Positions 31,561 through 41,846 of a DNA stretch of 64,000 nt are shown here, in pieces. The notes beneath the pieces are model-generated. The model was not told the origin of the DNA and ran no database searches. It saw only the letters and a list, made by a program, of their open reading frames with translations. Each line of letters starts with the position of its first letter. The stretch's first letter is position 1. Location of the stretch: the NCBI GenBank assembly GCA_036245525.1, contig BTPG01000003.1:194544225-194608224 (forward strand). The letters are read 5' to 3'. This DNA comes from Semisulcospira habei (taxonomy: Eukaryota; Mollusca; Gastropoda; Semisulcospiridae). Both the position numbers and the translations under genes were made by a program.

Positions 31561-31905
31561 CTGGCCTCATTATCTCGGACTGCCACAGTGTTACTTGTTT
31601 TTTCCGAATTTTAAAGCTAAATTTGCAATTTATGACAGGCTTTTCAATCACCGCCACCCCTCACCCCACCCCCACCCCCCACCCTCTGGACCACTTTGAA
31701 GCTGGATAGACATGCACCTAAACCTCTCCCAAAACATTTACAACAATCGGCACCGTGGCCTTCATAATATTCAGCAAACCCGGCCTCAAACACGAAACGG
31801 ACAACATCTGAAACATACAGCAAACAACACCAAACAACAACGACCGTGACAACAACAACAAACATCAACAACAGCTTGACAGCAAGAACATACAATCATA
31901 CATGT

Positions 31906-32130
31906 TTAACTCCTTATGCCCTGAGGACGCCGAAATTACCAAATGGTTCTAGATATTCTCTGAGGTCTATATGACAGTTCACTGAGGAGAGAGATCGACC
32001 ATGATATTTCAACTGGTTTGGTGTCAGAATAGCCTGGCGCCTAGAGACGCTCAGCTACTCTGACACTAACTTCGAAATATCCTGGTCGATCCACATCCTG
32101 TTTTCAGTCTTTCAGGGCGTTATGGGTTAA
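31906..32130. mobile_element. Family A TTAA-bounded hairpin MITE inserted in composite repeat 3
   Basis: From 'TTAACTCCTTATGCCCTGAG' to 'AGGGCGTTATGGGTTAA'. The hairpin is diverged ('GAATAGCCTGGCGCCTAGAG'). Copy 1 of the host repeat is uninterrupted at this point and reads 'CATGCATAAACTTG' where this copy reads 'CATGTTTAA', element, 'TTAAACTTG'. That is direct evidence of a TTAA target-site duplication. Confidence 0.82.
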
Positions 32131-32570
32131 ACTTGAACAACCAAACCGTTGAGGCCGCGTGAGTAAACGGCGTAACGTACACTAGGAACGTTCCGTGCGA
32201 TGAGGCTACTGTTGCAGTCAGTCTGGCACCTATGAGTTGGCTAAGTAGCTGGTCTAGTCCGCTGTACAGCTCTTTGCTCGCCGCCAAACTATTTGTGCGT
32301 GTCTTCCCAAGGGTCAAGTGGTTAGCATTTCGCGCTCTCACCGCGGCGACGGCCGGTTTTTGATTACTCGTTTGGGAAAGTCTGTTTTTCCCTTTTTGTC
32401 TTTTTTTCTTCTGTTCCCCATCTTCCCCCCCCCCCCCCCCCGCCACTCCCCCCGCCACTCCCCCCCCCCCCACTCCCGCCCGCCCTCGCTTATCTGGTCT
32501 GGACCTTTCCATTTTTATTTTTTTGTTGGTCTTTAATACATTCTTCTTTATCTTACAATAGTCTGAAATA

Positions 32571-32845
32571 GTCAAGTCAAGTCAAAGTCAAAGAAACTTT
32601 ATTTATCCCAATTCCAGGGCAATTCCAGTTTGGACGGGAGCGTATAAATATATCAAGTGAAGTAAAAAATGGATAAGACGGTGAATACGCACACACATAC
32701 ACCCAGGCACACAGAATTAAGAACTATACTAATACTGACAGCTATACTAATACTCACAACTATACTAATACTGACAGCTATACTAAACCAGACATCTATG
32801 CTAATATTGACATGCATTACATGTATTTTAAAAAGCTATTATCAT
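32571..32845. repeat. Insert in composite repeat 3: reversed retroposon tail plus 18-bp tandem repeats
   Basis: 'AGTCAAAGAAACTTTATTTA' followed later by about four copies of the 18-mer 'TATACTAATACTGACAGC'. Copy 2 of the host repeat is continuous here ('CTGAAATACATTCAGAGAG'), so this is a later insertion. Confidence 0.6.
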
Positions 32846-33164
32846 ACATTAAGAGAGAAGCCATTGACGTGAAATGTCGGATAAGCGTGAACTTCTTTTG
32901 CCGCATTTGTTTCGTGTTGGCGTTGTTTCTGCTTTTGTTATTTTTGTATACCTTACCTTACCTTACCTTACTTTTTTTTTTTTTTGTTTAAATTTTATTT
33001 TATTTTATTTTATTTTATTTTATTTTGTTTTGTTTTATTTTATCACAGAGCTCTTTAATTGAAATGACTGAATTTACCTCCTACACTCTCTCTCTCTCAT
33101 CCCATTCAATATAGGACAACTAAAGCTTTCCTTCTTCCTTCATTTACTGCCTCTAGATCCATTC

Positions 33165-33415
33165 ACTCGCTTGACGCGTATGCACTGCGCCCCTTACAGA
33201 GCTCACCGACGCCATGGCAAATCTGCGAGATTTTCTTTCAATAGGAAATGACTTCAACATGAGAATCAGGTCAAAGAGAACAGGTATAGGCCCTTGACAG
33301 CGAGGACAGCTCTCATATAGTAGAGACTATGTGGGTTATGGCGCATCCCATCTTGTTATCAATACGAAGCGTCTTTTCGCCGATCGACTTTACGTCAGTA
33401 GCAGTCAAGGGGTTA
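33165..33415 (+). repeat. Dispersed repeat L, copy 3 (partial)
   Basis: Matches the second half of copies 1 and 2, including 'GGCAAATCTGCGAGATTTTC' and 'CTTGACAGCGAGGACAGCTC', and ends with 'CCCATCTTGTTATCAATACG'. The following 'AGTAGCAGTCAAGGGGTT' also resembles sequence near 31040. Confidence 0.62.
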
Positions 33416-33434
33416 TGTGCAGTATACAGATAGT

Positions 33435-33541
<107 letters not shown>

Positions 33542-33689
33542 TCCATAATACACGGACTAAAGGTAGTGCCTGATTAGCCTGGCACGAGCGCAAAGCTGAT
33601 AATGCTCAACATTGGAGTTATAAACATGAATATTTCCCAGTAAAAAAAAAATCACTTGAGTCAAAATAGCAGCGGGCAATTCTCAAATG

Positions 33690-33781
33690 ACGACATTTTT
33701 TATATTGCCCAGTTGACGATTTCATAATGTATTTTTACATCTGGCAATAAAGTTCTATCTTATCTTATCTTATCTTATCTT
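33690..33781 (+). repeat. Retroposon 3' end with (TTATC)n tail
   Basis: 'TGGCAATAAAGTTCTATC' followed by TTATC repeats resembles the 3' end of a CR1-type LINE or derived SINE. The body is not recognisable. Confidence 0.4.
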
Positions 33782-33990
33782 ATAGGCAGTGGGTGTTATA
33801 AGGATGTGAATGACAGACTGTCAAAGCCAGTGCATATATATTTCATTTTTAGAGACAATATGTCTAGAGACAGTAGGTTTTATTGTGGAAAGGAATCGAT
33901 AAATCATATTCAATCGTTTAAACTTCGGTCAAGAAGCATTCCTATAAAACTTGGATTTGGGAAAACGCAGCAAGCTTTGGGACCTAGCAA

Positions 33991-34150
33991 TTAACTCATT
34001 CAGCCCCAACATACCACAGCAAAATATGGCTCGACCATGATAGTTCAAGGGTGGTGCCAGAATAGCTTGGCACCCTTGAACTATCACGGTCGATCTGTCC
34101 CCTGAAATGTGGGTATTTCGTACTTTTGTACCTGGGACACAATGAGTTAA
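33991..34150. mobile_element. Family A TTAA-bounded element with shortened hairpin
   Basis: 160 bp from 'TTAACTCATTCAGCCCCAAC' to 'GGGACACAATGAGTTAA'. The stem goes from 'GCCAGAATAGCTTGGC' straight into the right arm 'ACCCTTGAACTATCACGG'. The GGCGCC tip and the inner right arm are missing. Confidence 0.75.
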
Positions 34151-34152
34151 AT

Positions 34153-34153
<1 letters not shown>

Positions 34154-34234
<81 letters not shown>
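34154..34234. repeat. (TC)n microsatellite
   Basis: About 40 TC units directly after the TTAA of the preceding family A element. Confidence 0.95.
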
Positions 34235-34237
<3 letters not shown>

Positions 34238-34398
34238 GTTAACCCCAGCCCCAACCCCGCACGCCTACGAGTACTTCCGATTTTTAATCCAATCAAGGAG
34301 AGCACAAAGCTAACAACGCAAATAACTACATCATACATCGTCATTAAAAACCAAACACGCGGATATCAGGTCGCCCGATCCCTCATTATAGCTGTGCA

Positions 34399-34452
34399 AG
34401 TCTGTGATTTTAGACCATAAAGCCACAGGCCGTAAGTCCAAAATCACAGACC
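34399..34452. repeat. Family F hairpin
   Basis: 'GTCTGTGATTTTAGACC' pairs with 'GTCCAAAATCACAGAC' around 'AAAGCCACAGGCCGTAA'. Confidence 0.65.
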
Positions 34453-34829
34453 CTTACGCAGGTATTTCTTCGACACCTGGACAGCCATATCAAACGCCTG
34501 TCCGCCTACTCGATCGGGCATTGATTACAGGATACAATTTCCTGCAGCAGTTCAGATGACATTTACACGTGCGCCATCTTTAAGGCGTCATCAATAATGC
34601 GTCATCCACCCACGAGACAGGATCTGCCTTTGCTATACAGTCTTTCAGTCAGCCTTCCATCTGCAAGATGAACAGACGTTCATGAAACTCTGAAAGTCTC
34701 TTATGAGAATCCATGCTTCTTGCCGGAAGAGGTTGTTCTTATTTTCAACCTCAGTCAGGCCGAGGAATTATTCGAGGTGTGAGTCTACGACTGAATGATA
34801 GACTGCTGCTTGATCCACCCTAAAATTAA
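34453..34829. other. Intergenic stretch without a recognised gene
   Basis: A single decayed family B arm ('GAGAATCCATGCTTCTTGCC') lies near 34704-34723. Nothing else identified. Confidence 0.4.
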
Positions 34830-35260
34830 TATGATAAACAAGCAAACAAGCAAACGAACAAAAGAACAAAACAAGCAAAAACGCAGAGAAGAAAGCATGC
34901 AAGCAATCAAAGAAGCACACAAACAAATAAACAAACAATTCGCAAGCAAGTAAGCAAACCAAGATTCAAGATGACTTTATTGAGCCAGCCAGCCATCCAG
35001 CCCGTCCATAAGCAAACAAACAAACAAACAAAGAAACAAACAAACGAACGATTTAACTAACTATAACTAACTAATTAACCAACTAACCAACCAACCAAAC
35101 AACAAACAACCAACTAACTAACTAATCAACTAATTAACTAACTCCCTAACTAACTACTAACTAACTAACTACCTACCTAACTAACTAACTAACTAATTAA
35201 CTAACTAACTAACTAACTAACTATCTAACTAACTAACTAACTAACTAACAAACAAAGAGC
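34830..35260. repeat. Low-complexity (AACAAGC)n/(AACTA)n region
   Basis: Imperfect short tandem repeats: AACAAGC-like at about 34838-34935, (AAAC)n near 35010-35045 and CTAA/AACTA units at about 35050-35250. 'CAAGATGACTTTATTGAGCC' near 34967 resembles the reversed retroposon tail seen elsewhere. Confidence 0.8.
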
Positions 35261-35279
35261 AACGAGCACCGACACCTTA

Positions 35280-35420
35280 ACCGCTACATGCACGTGTGAT
35301 GTATTCATCTGTGCCTGAATACACGATGTCTGCAAAAATGGGTATCCTGTCGAGTTTTGAACCCTCGACCTTTCCGCGAAGGGTGCATCCCAACGCTCAA
35401 CCAACCAAAGCTAACACCAC
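35280..35420 (-). mobile_element. tRNA-derived SINE head
   Basis: On the minus strand 'TTGGTTGGTTGAGCGTTGGG' resembles a box A region, and 'AAGGTCGAGGGTTCAAAACT' contains a box B (GGTTCAAAACT). The spacing is that of a tRNA. No full cloverleaf can be drawn with confidence and the SINE body is not defined. Confidence 0.55.
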
Positions 35421-35534
35421 CCACAATTTTAACATGACAGTTTCCAGACATTTCTAATGCATACAGACTCACACCGACTTCCACAAGGATGACCCCTCCT
35501 CAACCGAAGGATGCACATGAAACAGATTGTTCTA

Positions 35535-35603
35535 GCAAAAGGCATAGACTCTCATGAGCCCCTGCGACAGCAGGGGCTCATGAGAGTCTATGCCACTTGC
35601 AGA
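35535..35603. repeat. Family B hairpin
   Basis: 'AGGCATAGACTCTCATGAGC' and 'GCTCATGAGAGTCTATGCC' around 'CCCTGCGACAGCAGGG'. Near-perfect; the C to A change in one arm has its partner in the other (GACTCTC/GAGAGTC). Confidence 0.75.
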
Positions 35604-35811
35604 TGAACCGGGGATGGATAAGAGAGTGTATTTGCACTATTTTTCTGTCAGAATGATTGAACATTGCCATTTAACATTTGCCCTGCCAACACATCACATC
35701 GTCATGTACAGACGCTGACTCACAGTGTGTAAGTGCCTGTCCCGAAAATACAAGAAAATTGCTTGCAAATAAGCGTGCCCTTAGCAAGGAAACTATGACG
35801 GCGAAAAATTC

Positions 35812-36245
35812 GGTGACATCGATTTGGATGGGATGGTAAACCAAAACAACAAAACAACAAAAAATGAATGGCCTCGCTGTCAAGACTTGTTTCAGTAACC
35901 CCTTGACTGCTGAGAAAAATTGTGAACCCCACCCAACTTGCAAGAGGCCTAGACCAAATTCGGTGAGATCGATTTGGATGGGATGGTTAAAACAAAAGAA
36001 TTGTCTCGCTGTCAAGACTTGTTTAACCCCCTTGACTGCCGAGAAAAAAATTGAACCTCACCATACTGCCAAGAGGTATAGATCCTCATGAGCCCCCGCT
36101 GTTGCGGGGGCTCATGAGGATCTATACCTCTTGCTCACACTACTTTGTATCCGTGTTTCTTTTAGGTGGCTTAGGGTCTGTGGTGTTGAATTAACAATGG
36201 TTTCAAACACACTATCTGCGTCCGTTTGGCAGTGAAGGGTTTGAT
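35812..36245. mobile_element. Family B element with a tandem duplication of its left flank
   Basis: 'GATCGATTTGGATGGGATGG' plus 'CTCGCTGTCAAGACTTGTTT' occurs twice about 140 bp apart; the first is followed by a short family B start, the second by TTAA at 36023-36026 and 'CCCCCTTGACTGCCGAG'. The hairpin at 36070-36134 is perfect ('AAGAGGTATAGATCCTCATG'). The right end 'TTGGCAGTGAAGGGTTTGA' has lost TTAA. Confidence 0.72.
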
Positions 36246-36616
36246 AGTTTTAACTCGCCTTGAGGTGCCTCCGGCTGTATGAATTAACTGCGCACCTCTT
36301 CCAGTCTACCATCTTTTGTTTTGTAAAAGGAATGGAGATTGAAACCTAAAACTGAGACAAGAAAAAGAAAAGAAAAGGTGCACAACATAGAAGCATTCTT
36401 TGATCATTCATTGAATGAAAAGCATTGTGATGCTGTATAGATATGCTTTCAGTAAAAGAAAAGACTATTTCTTGGGAAAACGAGCTCACAATACTTGCAT
36501 CCGATCCACAGGCCTTCTACTTCAATAGAAGTTGTGCCGGCAAGTGTACGTAGTGCGGGCGTAATAACGACATTCTCGGGCTCGCAGTCGAATGCCTGTG
36601 GATCCCACCAAATCAA
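36246..36616. other. Intergenic stretch without a recognised feature
   Basis: Includes a short A-rich tract near 36353-36380. No gene or repeat family identified. Confidence 0.4.
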
Positions 36617-36694
36617 CTATACTAACGAGCTAAAAAAACGTTAGTGTTTCCGATGGTTCCAAAAATGTCGCATTTCTTTTGCTCGTCAGTATAT
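36617..36694. repeat. Family D element with deleted left arm
   Basis: 'TATACTAACGAGCTAAAAAA' at the left joins 'GTTAGTGTTTCCGATGGTTC' and the normal right arm ending 'CTTTTGCTCGTCAGTATA'. The inner left arm is missing. Confidence 0.62.
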
Positions 36695-36839
36695 GTGACT
36701 GCATGCTTAGAAGGCTTCAAACCCCAATATGTGTAGGCTCACCTCATCAGTTCAAAGGTCTCGCTGAAATCCTTTAAAGCCAGTGCTGATGAAGGAGACA
36801 ATTGGCTCTTCAGTGGTATTTTTCCCCAGGGCTTTTTTT

Positions 36840-38580
36840 CGATATCCCATGGCACGTTTTATATTTCCCCGCAAAAAAAAAAAAAATTCGTCGTGAGCGG
36901 ATTTTTTAAAAATATTTCCCACATAAGAGCCGCTTCTGGGGATTTTTATATTTTCCACAGAAGAGCCTTTACTCCCCCCCCCTCCCCCCTCAAACCCCTA
37001 AAGAGCCGTAGTAAAGCGACTTTTAAAATATATTTCCCACGACTGAGAAGAGCCGTAGTCAAGGGACATGTTTATATTTACCACAGAATAGCCGTCCTAT
37101 AGGGACGTTTTATGTTTCCCGCAGAAGAGCTGTCTTATAGGGAGGTTTTATGGTTTTCATAGAAGAGCTGTCTTATAGAGACGTTTTATGTTTCCCACAA
37201 AACAGCTGTCGTATAAAGACTGTGTATGTGTCCCACAGAAGAGCTGCCTTATAGGGACGTTTTATATTTCCCGCAAAAGAGCTGACATAGAGAAGTTTTA
37301 TGTTTCCCACAAAAGAGCTGTCTTATAGGGACGTTTTATATTTTCCACAGAAGAACTGTTATTTCCCGCAGAAGAGCTGTCTTATAGAGAAGTTTTATGT
37401 TTCCGACAGCTGTCATATGAGGACGTTTTCTGTTTCCCACAGAAGAGCTGTCTTATGAGGACGCTTTATATTTTCCACAGAAGAGCTGTCTTCTAGGGAC
37501 GTTTTATATTTTCCACAGAAGAGCTGTCTTCTAGGGACGTTTTTATATTTTCCACATAAGAGCTGTCTTCTAGGGACGTTTTATATTTTCCACAGAAGAG
37601 CTGTCTTCTAGGGACGTTTTTATATTTTCCACAGAAGAGCTGTCTTCTAGGGACGTTTTATATTTTCCACAGAAGAGCTGTCTTCTAGGGACGTTTTTAT
37701 ATTTTCCACAGAAGAGCTGTCTTCTAGGGACGTTTTATATTTTCCACAGAAGAGCTGTCTTCTAGGGACGTTTTTATATTTTCCACAGAAGAGCTGTCTT
37801 CTAGGGACGTTTTATATTTTCCACAGAAGAGCTGTCTTCTAGGGACGTTTTTATATTTTCCACAGAAGAGCTGTCTTCTAGGGACGTTTTATATTTTCCA
37901 CAGAAGAGCTGTCTTCTAGGGACGTTTTTATATTTTCCACAGAAGAGCTGTCTTCTAGGGACGTTTTATATTTTCCACAGAAGAGCTGTCTTCTAGGGAC
38001 GTTTTATATTTTCCACAGAAGAGCTGTCTTTTAGGGACGTTTTATATTTTCCACAGAAGAGCTGTCTTCTAGGGACGTTTTTATATTTTCCACAGAAGAG
38101 CTGTCTTCTAGGGACGTTTTATATTTTCCACAGAAGAGCTGTCTTCTAGGGACGTTTTATTTTGCCCACAGAAGAGCTGTCCTATACGAACGTTTTATAT
38201 TTCCCACAAAAGATTCGCTGTCACAGGACTTTTTTGGTATATTCAGTCCACAGAAGAGGGGATAATTTGTTTTTTTAATTTAATATTTCTCACAGGAGAC
38301 CTATTGGATATTTCACACAACAGGGACGCAAATAGTTGTTTTGTTTTGTTTCGATACACCCCACAGAAAAGCCGCCGTCATTTTATATACCACAGATCAG
38401 TCACCGCCCGAAGTTTTTTTCTAACATTTCCCACAGAAGATGACTTTGTGCAACATACCCCACGGAAAAGCAGCCGTCAGACGACAATTTTCCATTTCCC
38501 ACAGAAAATCCACCGTCAGGGGAATTATTTAATACTTTCCCACAGAAGAGCCGCGATCATATTCGATATTTCTCCCAAAA
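36840..38580 (+). repeat. Minisatellite, 38/39-bp unit with dimeric higher-order pattern
   Basis: The unit reads 'ACGTTTTATATTTTCCACAG' then 'AAGAGCTGTCTTCTAGGG' (38 bp). From about 37499 to 38150 nearly identical units follow one another. Over most of that stretch 'ACGTTTTAT' and 'ACGTTTTTAT' starts alternate, giving a 77-bp dimer. Towards both edges (36840-37490 and 38150-38580) the units become degenerate, keeping mainly 'TTCCCACAGAAGAGC'. Open frames across it are incidental. Confidence 0.9.
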
Positions 38581-38659
38581 CAGCCGACGTCAGAGAACTG
38601 GTTTTTTTTTTCCAAATTACCCCGCTTTAAAGGGACTTTATTTCGCGTGCCCTCCCTGT

Positions 38660-38745
38660 AAGCAAAGGTCCTCGGGCCCACGATGACCGCAGTGGGCCAG
38701 CGCACGGCTGTGCGCGGGCCAACTGCGTCTTTCGTAGACCCGAAG
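38660..38745. repeat. Family H-like hairpin fragment
   Basis: 'CCTCGGGCCCACGATGAC' and 'GCGTCTTTCGTAGACCCGAA' with the inner 'GGGCCAGCGCACGGCTGTGC' resemble the H copies at 17185 and 49523. Confidence 0.45.
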
Positions 38746-38929
38746 ACATTTTGCCACTGGGGCTGGACCTGTGAGTTGCCCACTGTCTTCGTGAGCTGCC
38801 AAAAGTGGTTGACAGGACACGGATTGGCCATTTGCGACAGGGTGACCTCTGCCACTTCGTTTTTCGCCCACGTACAGGCGAGGCAACTTAGCAAAATACT
38901 CTGACACTAACTATCACTCGAGTTGGCCC

Positions 38930-39154
38930 TTAACTTTTTGGCTGTCGATAGTGCTTTTGGTCGCGGTGATTCCTGCAGAAATCAGCCGTTATAGTTCAAG
39001 GGTGGTGCCAGAATAGCTTGGCGCCTCAGGCGCCAATCTATTCTGGCACCACCCTTGAAGTAAAACGGTTGATCTACCTGTAATGTAGCCTGCCGGCATA
39101 GGACAATAAGCAAATTTTGAGAGAAAAAGTCAGCCTCAGGATGTAAGGGGTTAA
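38930..39154. mobile_element. Chimeric element: family E left half joined to family A2 right half
   Basis: Begins 'TTAACTTTTTGGCTGTCGAT' and runs through the E motif 'GGTCGCGGTGATTCCTGCAG'. It then switches to the A2 core ('GTTATAGTTCAAGGGTGGTG') and ends 'CTCAGGATGTAAGGGGTTAA'. Both ends keep TTAA. Confidence 0.68.
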
Positions 39155-39201
39155 GACGTCCCCAGTCTGAGAAACATACATAAATGAAAGCCATGATTTC
39201 C

Positions 39202-39270
39202 AGGCAAGAGTTATGAATTCTCATAAGCCCCTATATTCGCAAGGATCCATGAGAATCTATACCTCTTGTA
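39202..39270. repeat. Family B hairpin
   Basis: 'CAAGAGTTATGAATTCTCAT' and 'ATGAGAATCTATACCTCTTG' around a diverged loop. Confidence 0.62.
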
Positions 39271-40323
39271 GATGCTCAGTTCTTCCGCAGGTATTAGCAA
39301 CGCAAAGTAACTTAGAAAATAATTGTGCTGCTGTTCCATTCATTTAGCGAACGTCATCAGCAGTCTGCGCGGAAAGTCAAGTATAATTAGAGCTTACGTG
39401 ACACCCCACGACGTGTTTGCCTATTGTTGGCGTCTTGCCTGGTCAGTTTAACTCTGCGTCCCTCCGCCGAGGTCAGTCAACGGCCGTTGGTCCGAGAGCT
39501 CGAGTGGACGACAGCAGAATAGACAACGTTGACAAACATGTTGTGTCTAAGTGTTAGAGGAAGCCTTACTTTGAAAATATATAGTTGACAGGACAGTGCT
39601 TTTGAGTGCATATTGCGACGAGAGAACTAGAGTCTCGACGAATGAGAAGATGAACATATCAGAAAATGTGCGTAGGGATGTGATCGTGGGGAGGTGGGGG
39701 GGGGGGGGGGGTGACCGAAGACGGGGAGAGGGGCTAACTGACAAACTGATGAGGTATGTATGGCCAAAGTCAAAAAGGAGCTCCAGGTGAGTCCAAAGAA
39801 TACTCAGGCAATAACATTTCAAATGACGGTATGGCCAGACCACGCACGCCCCCCTCCCCCTTTCTCTTCCTCCCCGATCCCCCCCCCCCCTCCCCTCGGC
39901 CTCCACCCAACCGGGGTTCCAGTTTCACTGTGACGTAATAACTGTCTAAAGACCCAAATACTTATGACTGCGTTGTTCAAGTGCATCGATTTATTTGCAT
40001 AACAAACATTGTTTTCTTACGGTCATTGGGTAAATCCGTGCAAAAGGTCTGTAATCCAGGCTCATCGAACCGTTAGAAATTCCCAAACAAACCGCTCCTT
40101 GCATTCCTTTTGATACACTTCGACCCTGCCCCCCCCCTCCCCCCCCCCTCACACTCCCTCCCTCCTCCCCCCCCCCCCCCAACCTGCCTCCCGACCCCAC
40201 ACCCCCACCCCTACTCTTTCCTTGCAAAGTTCCACTACCCCGTAAATATACCTCCCACCCCTTCCCTCCATGAAATCTGTACATCGAAAACGATCACATA
40301 AAGTAGTTCTGGGTTGAGTAGCA
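39271..40323. other. Intergenic stretch; G-rich and C-rich tracts
   Basis: Poly(G)-rich sequence near 39690-39712 and C-rich tracts near 39848-39900 and 40129-40215. Pro- and Gly-rich open frames here reflect composition. No gene supported. Confidence 0.5.
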
Positions 40324-40428
40324 ATAGTGAGGTTAGTCCTGCTCCAGCCACTAAGTAAGGTGCTCGGGCTATATAGCGGAGCACCTTGCTAATTGGCTGG
40401 CGCAGGACTAAGCTCACTTATGCAGCTG
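40324..40428. repeat. Family C hairpin
   Basis: 'AGTGAGGTTAGTCCTGCTCC' and 'GGCGCAGGACTAAGCTCACT' are the arms, with 'AAGGTGCTCGGGCTATATAG' and 'CGGAGCACCTTGCT' at the tip. Confidence 0.68.
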
Positions 40429-41009
40429 TCCGCATGTCTGTAAGTTTGCCACAGGGGTGAGGAAATGCAAGAGTTATGTGCCCCTGACACAAACGAACGG
40501 ACAACTCTAACAACAGAACGAATAAACAAACGAATAGGGTACGAACACACGAACAAACAAACGAGCGCACACAACCGACGAACGAACGAATGAATCAACG
40601 AACGAACCAACAAAAGAACAAAACAAACGAACGAACAAACGACGAAAAAAAAAAAAAACGAACGGCGAAAGAGCGAATGAACGAACGAACGAATAATCGA
40701 ACAAACAAACAAAAAACAAACAAACAAAACAAAACAAACAAATGAGAAAAGGACAAGCAAACAAATGCAGGTAGAATTACACCGTTCTTGACGTTATTCT
40801 TGCATTCTTGATGACAGGCTGAGTGTGAACTAAAAGTCAACCCAGCAATTACAGAGGTCAACTTCACGAAAAACTTCAACATTCCGCGGCAGTGTAGCGT
40901 AGCTCAGATAATCGCCGCTTGTCACGCAGTAGGTAATCGGGCGGGCTCTTGTGTCCTTTTTACCTTCAGCACCAGCTGTCTGAGATGGATCGATCGCGAC
41001 AGCTCAGAC
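40429..41009. other. Intergenic stretch with (AACGAACA)n-like low complexity
   Basis: Imperfect AACGAACA/AACAAAC repeats occupy about 40500-40765. The Phe/Val-rich minus-strand frames there are artefacts. The remainder has no recognised feature. Confidence 0.6.
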
Positions 41010-41175
41010 TTAGTGTCCGATTAGCTTGGCGCCTATCCAGGGGTCAGTTGCATCAGTGAGCTTAGTCCTGCGCCAGCCACTAAGATAGCGGAGCACCTTG
41101 CTTAGTGGCTGGCGCAGAACTAAGCTCCTAAGCTCACTAATGCAAATGGGCCATCGCCCAGCTAATCAGGCACGA
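41010..41175. mobile_element. Family C hairpin nested in the tip of a family A-like hairpin
   Basis: The A-like left arm 'CCGATTAGCTTGGCGCCTAT' is interrupted by a C element (about 41036-41154, 'GGTCAGTTGCATCAGTGAGC' to 'AGCTCACTAATGCAAATGGG'). It resumes as the right arm 'CATCGCCCAGCTAATCAGGC'. The C copy also has 'CTAAGCTC' duplicated in its right arm. Confidence 0.65.
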
Positions 41176-41446
41176 ACCTTGTGAAAAGGCGGACTGTGCA
41201 TGTGTAGTGGAAACCAGCGTTTTATTCATGGGTTTGGCAGTCCCGGAGAGGCGCCTGGCTAATCAACCACTATCCATGATGTACCACGGTCGATCCAACT
41301 TAAGACAAAGTGAACGCATTGTTGAGTAGTATAATGCTGAAAAAAAAAAATGGATACACTAAAAACCTGTTTAAATGACTACCTGTCCACGACGATCTCA
41401 CATTTTTGGTCTCATTTCAAATTAAAGGCGGTACGTGACTGAAGTG

Positions 41447-41530
41447 ACACAGCCAGGCACCCCCCCCCTCCCCCGTCCTCTCCTCCTCCCCCCCCCCCCC
41501 CCCCACTGCACCCCCCCCCCCTCACCCCAA
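41447..41530. repeat. C-rich low-complexity tract
   Basis: Several poly(C) runs, the longest about 18 bases, just upstream of a family A element. Confidence 0.8.
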
Positions 41531-41587
41531 CCCATCCCCAATGAAAATTATCTTCCGTGATACGCCACTTCTGAGTTGGTCGTCTTT

Positions 41588-41756
41588 ACCCCTTTTAGCG
41601 CCATGGTCGCATTTCCCGATTTTTGGAAGTGTTACTTTACGTCTATGTACCACCTGCAGGAGGCGGATTGACCATGATAATTCAAGGGTAGTGCCAGATT
41701 AGCTTGGCGCCTATCATGGTCAGTCTACCTCCTGCTGTTGGCGTTAAAAGGGTTAA
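41588..41756. mobile_element. Family A element with collapsed hairpin
   Basis: Left end 'TACCCCTTTTAGCGCCATGG', right end 'TTGGCGTTAAAAGGGTTAA'. The core runs from 'CAGATTAGCTTGGCGCC' directly into 'TATCATGGTCAGTCTACCTC', so almost the whole right inner arm is deleted. Confidence 0.72.
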
Positions 41757-41846
41757 TATACATGCATTTGAACGCACAATGAACTTCAGTCGGAAACATT
41801 CAAGTGCCAAATGAACAATGTTTGCTATGCGCAACTTGTTAAGAAC

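Larger units (their letters stand above)
31690..33050 (+). mobile_element. tRNA-Glu-bearing composite repeat, copy 3 (twice interrupted)
   Basis: Order on the + strand: upstream module (31690-31905, complement of the TTG-rich block of copy 1), family A element (31906-32130), 'GGAACGTTCCGTGCGATGAG' segment, degenerate tRNA-Glu (32304-32378), pyrimidine-rich body, a second insert (about 32571-32845), then 'AGAGAAGCCATTGACGTGAA' and a (TTTTA)n-like tail. It confirms that the upstream module belongs to the repeat. Confidence 0.7.

Noticed and set aside
38304..38630. 108-codon frame in the minisatellite region
   Set aside because: It reads through degenerate minisatellite units; the repeated motif explains its composition.
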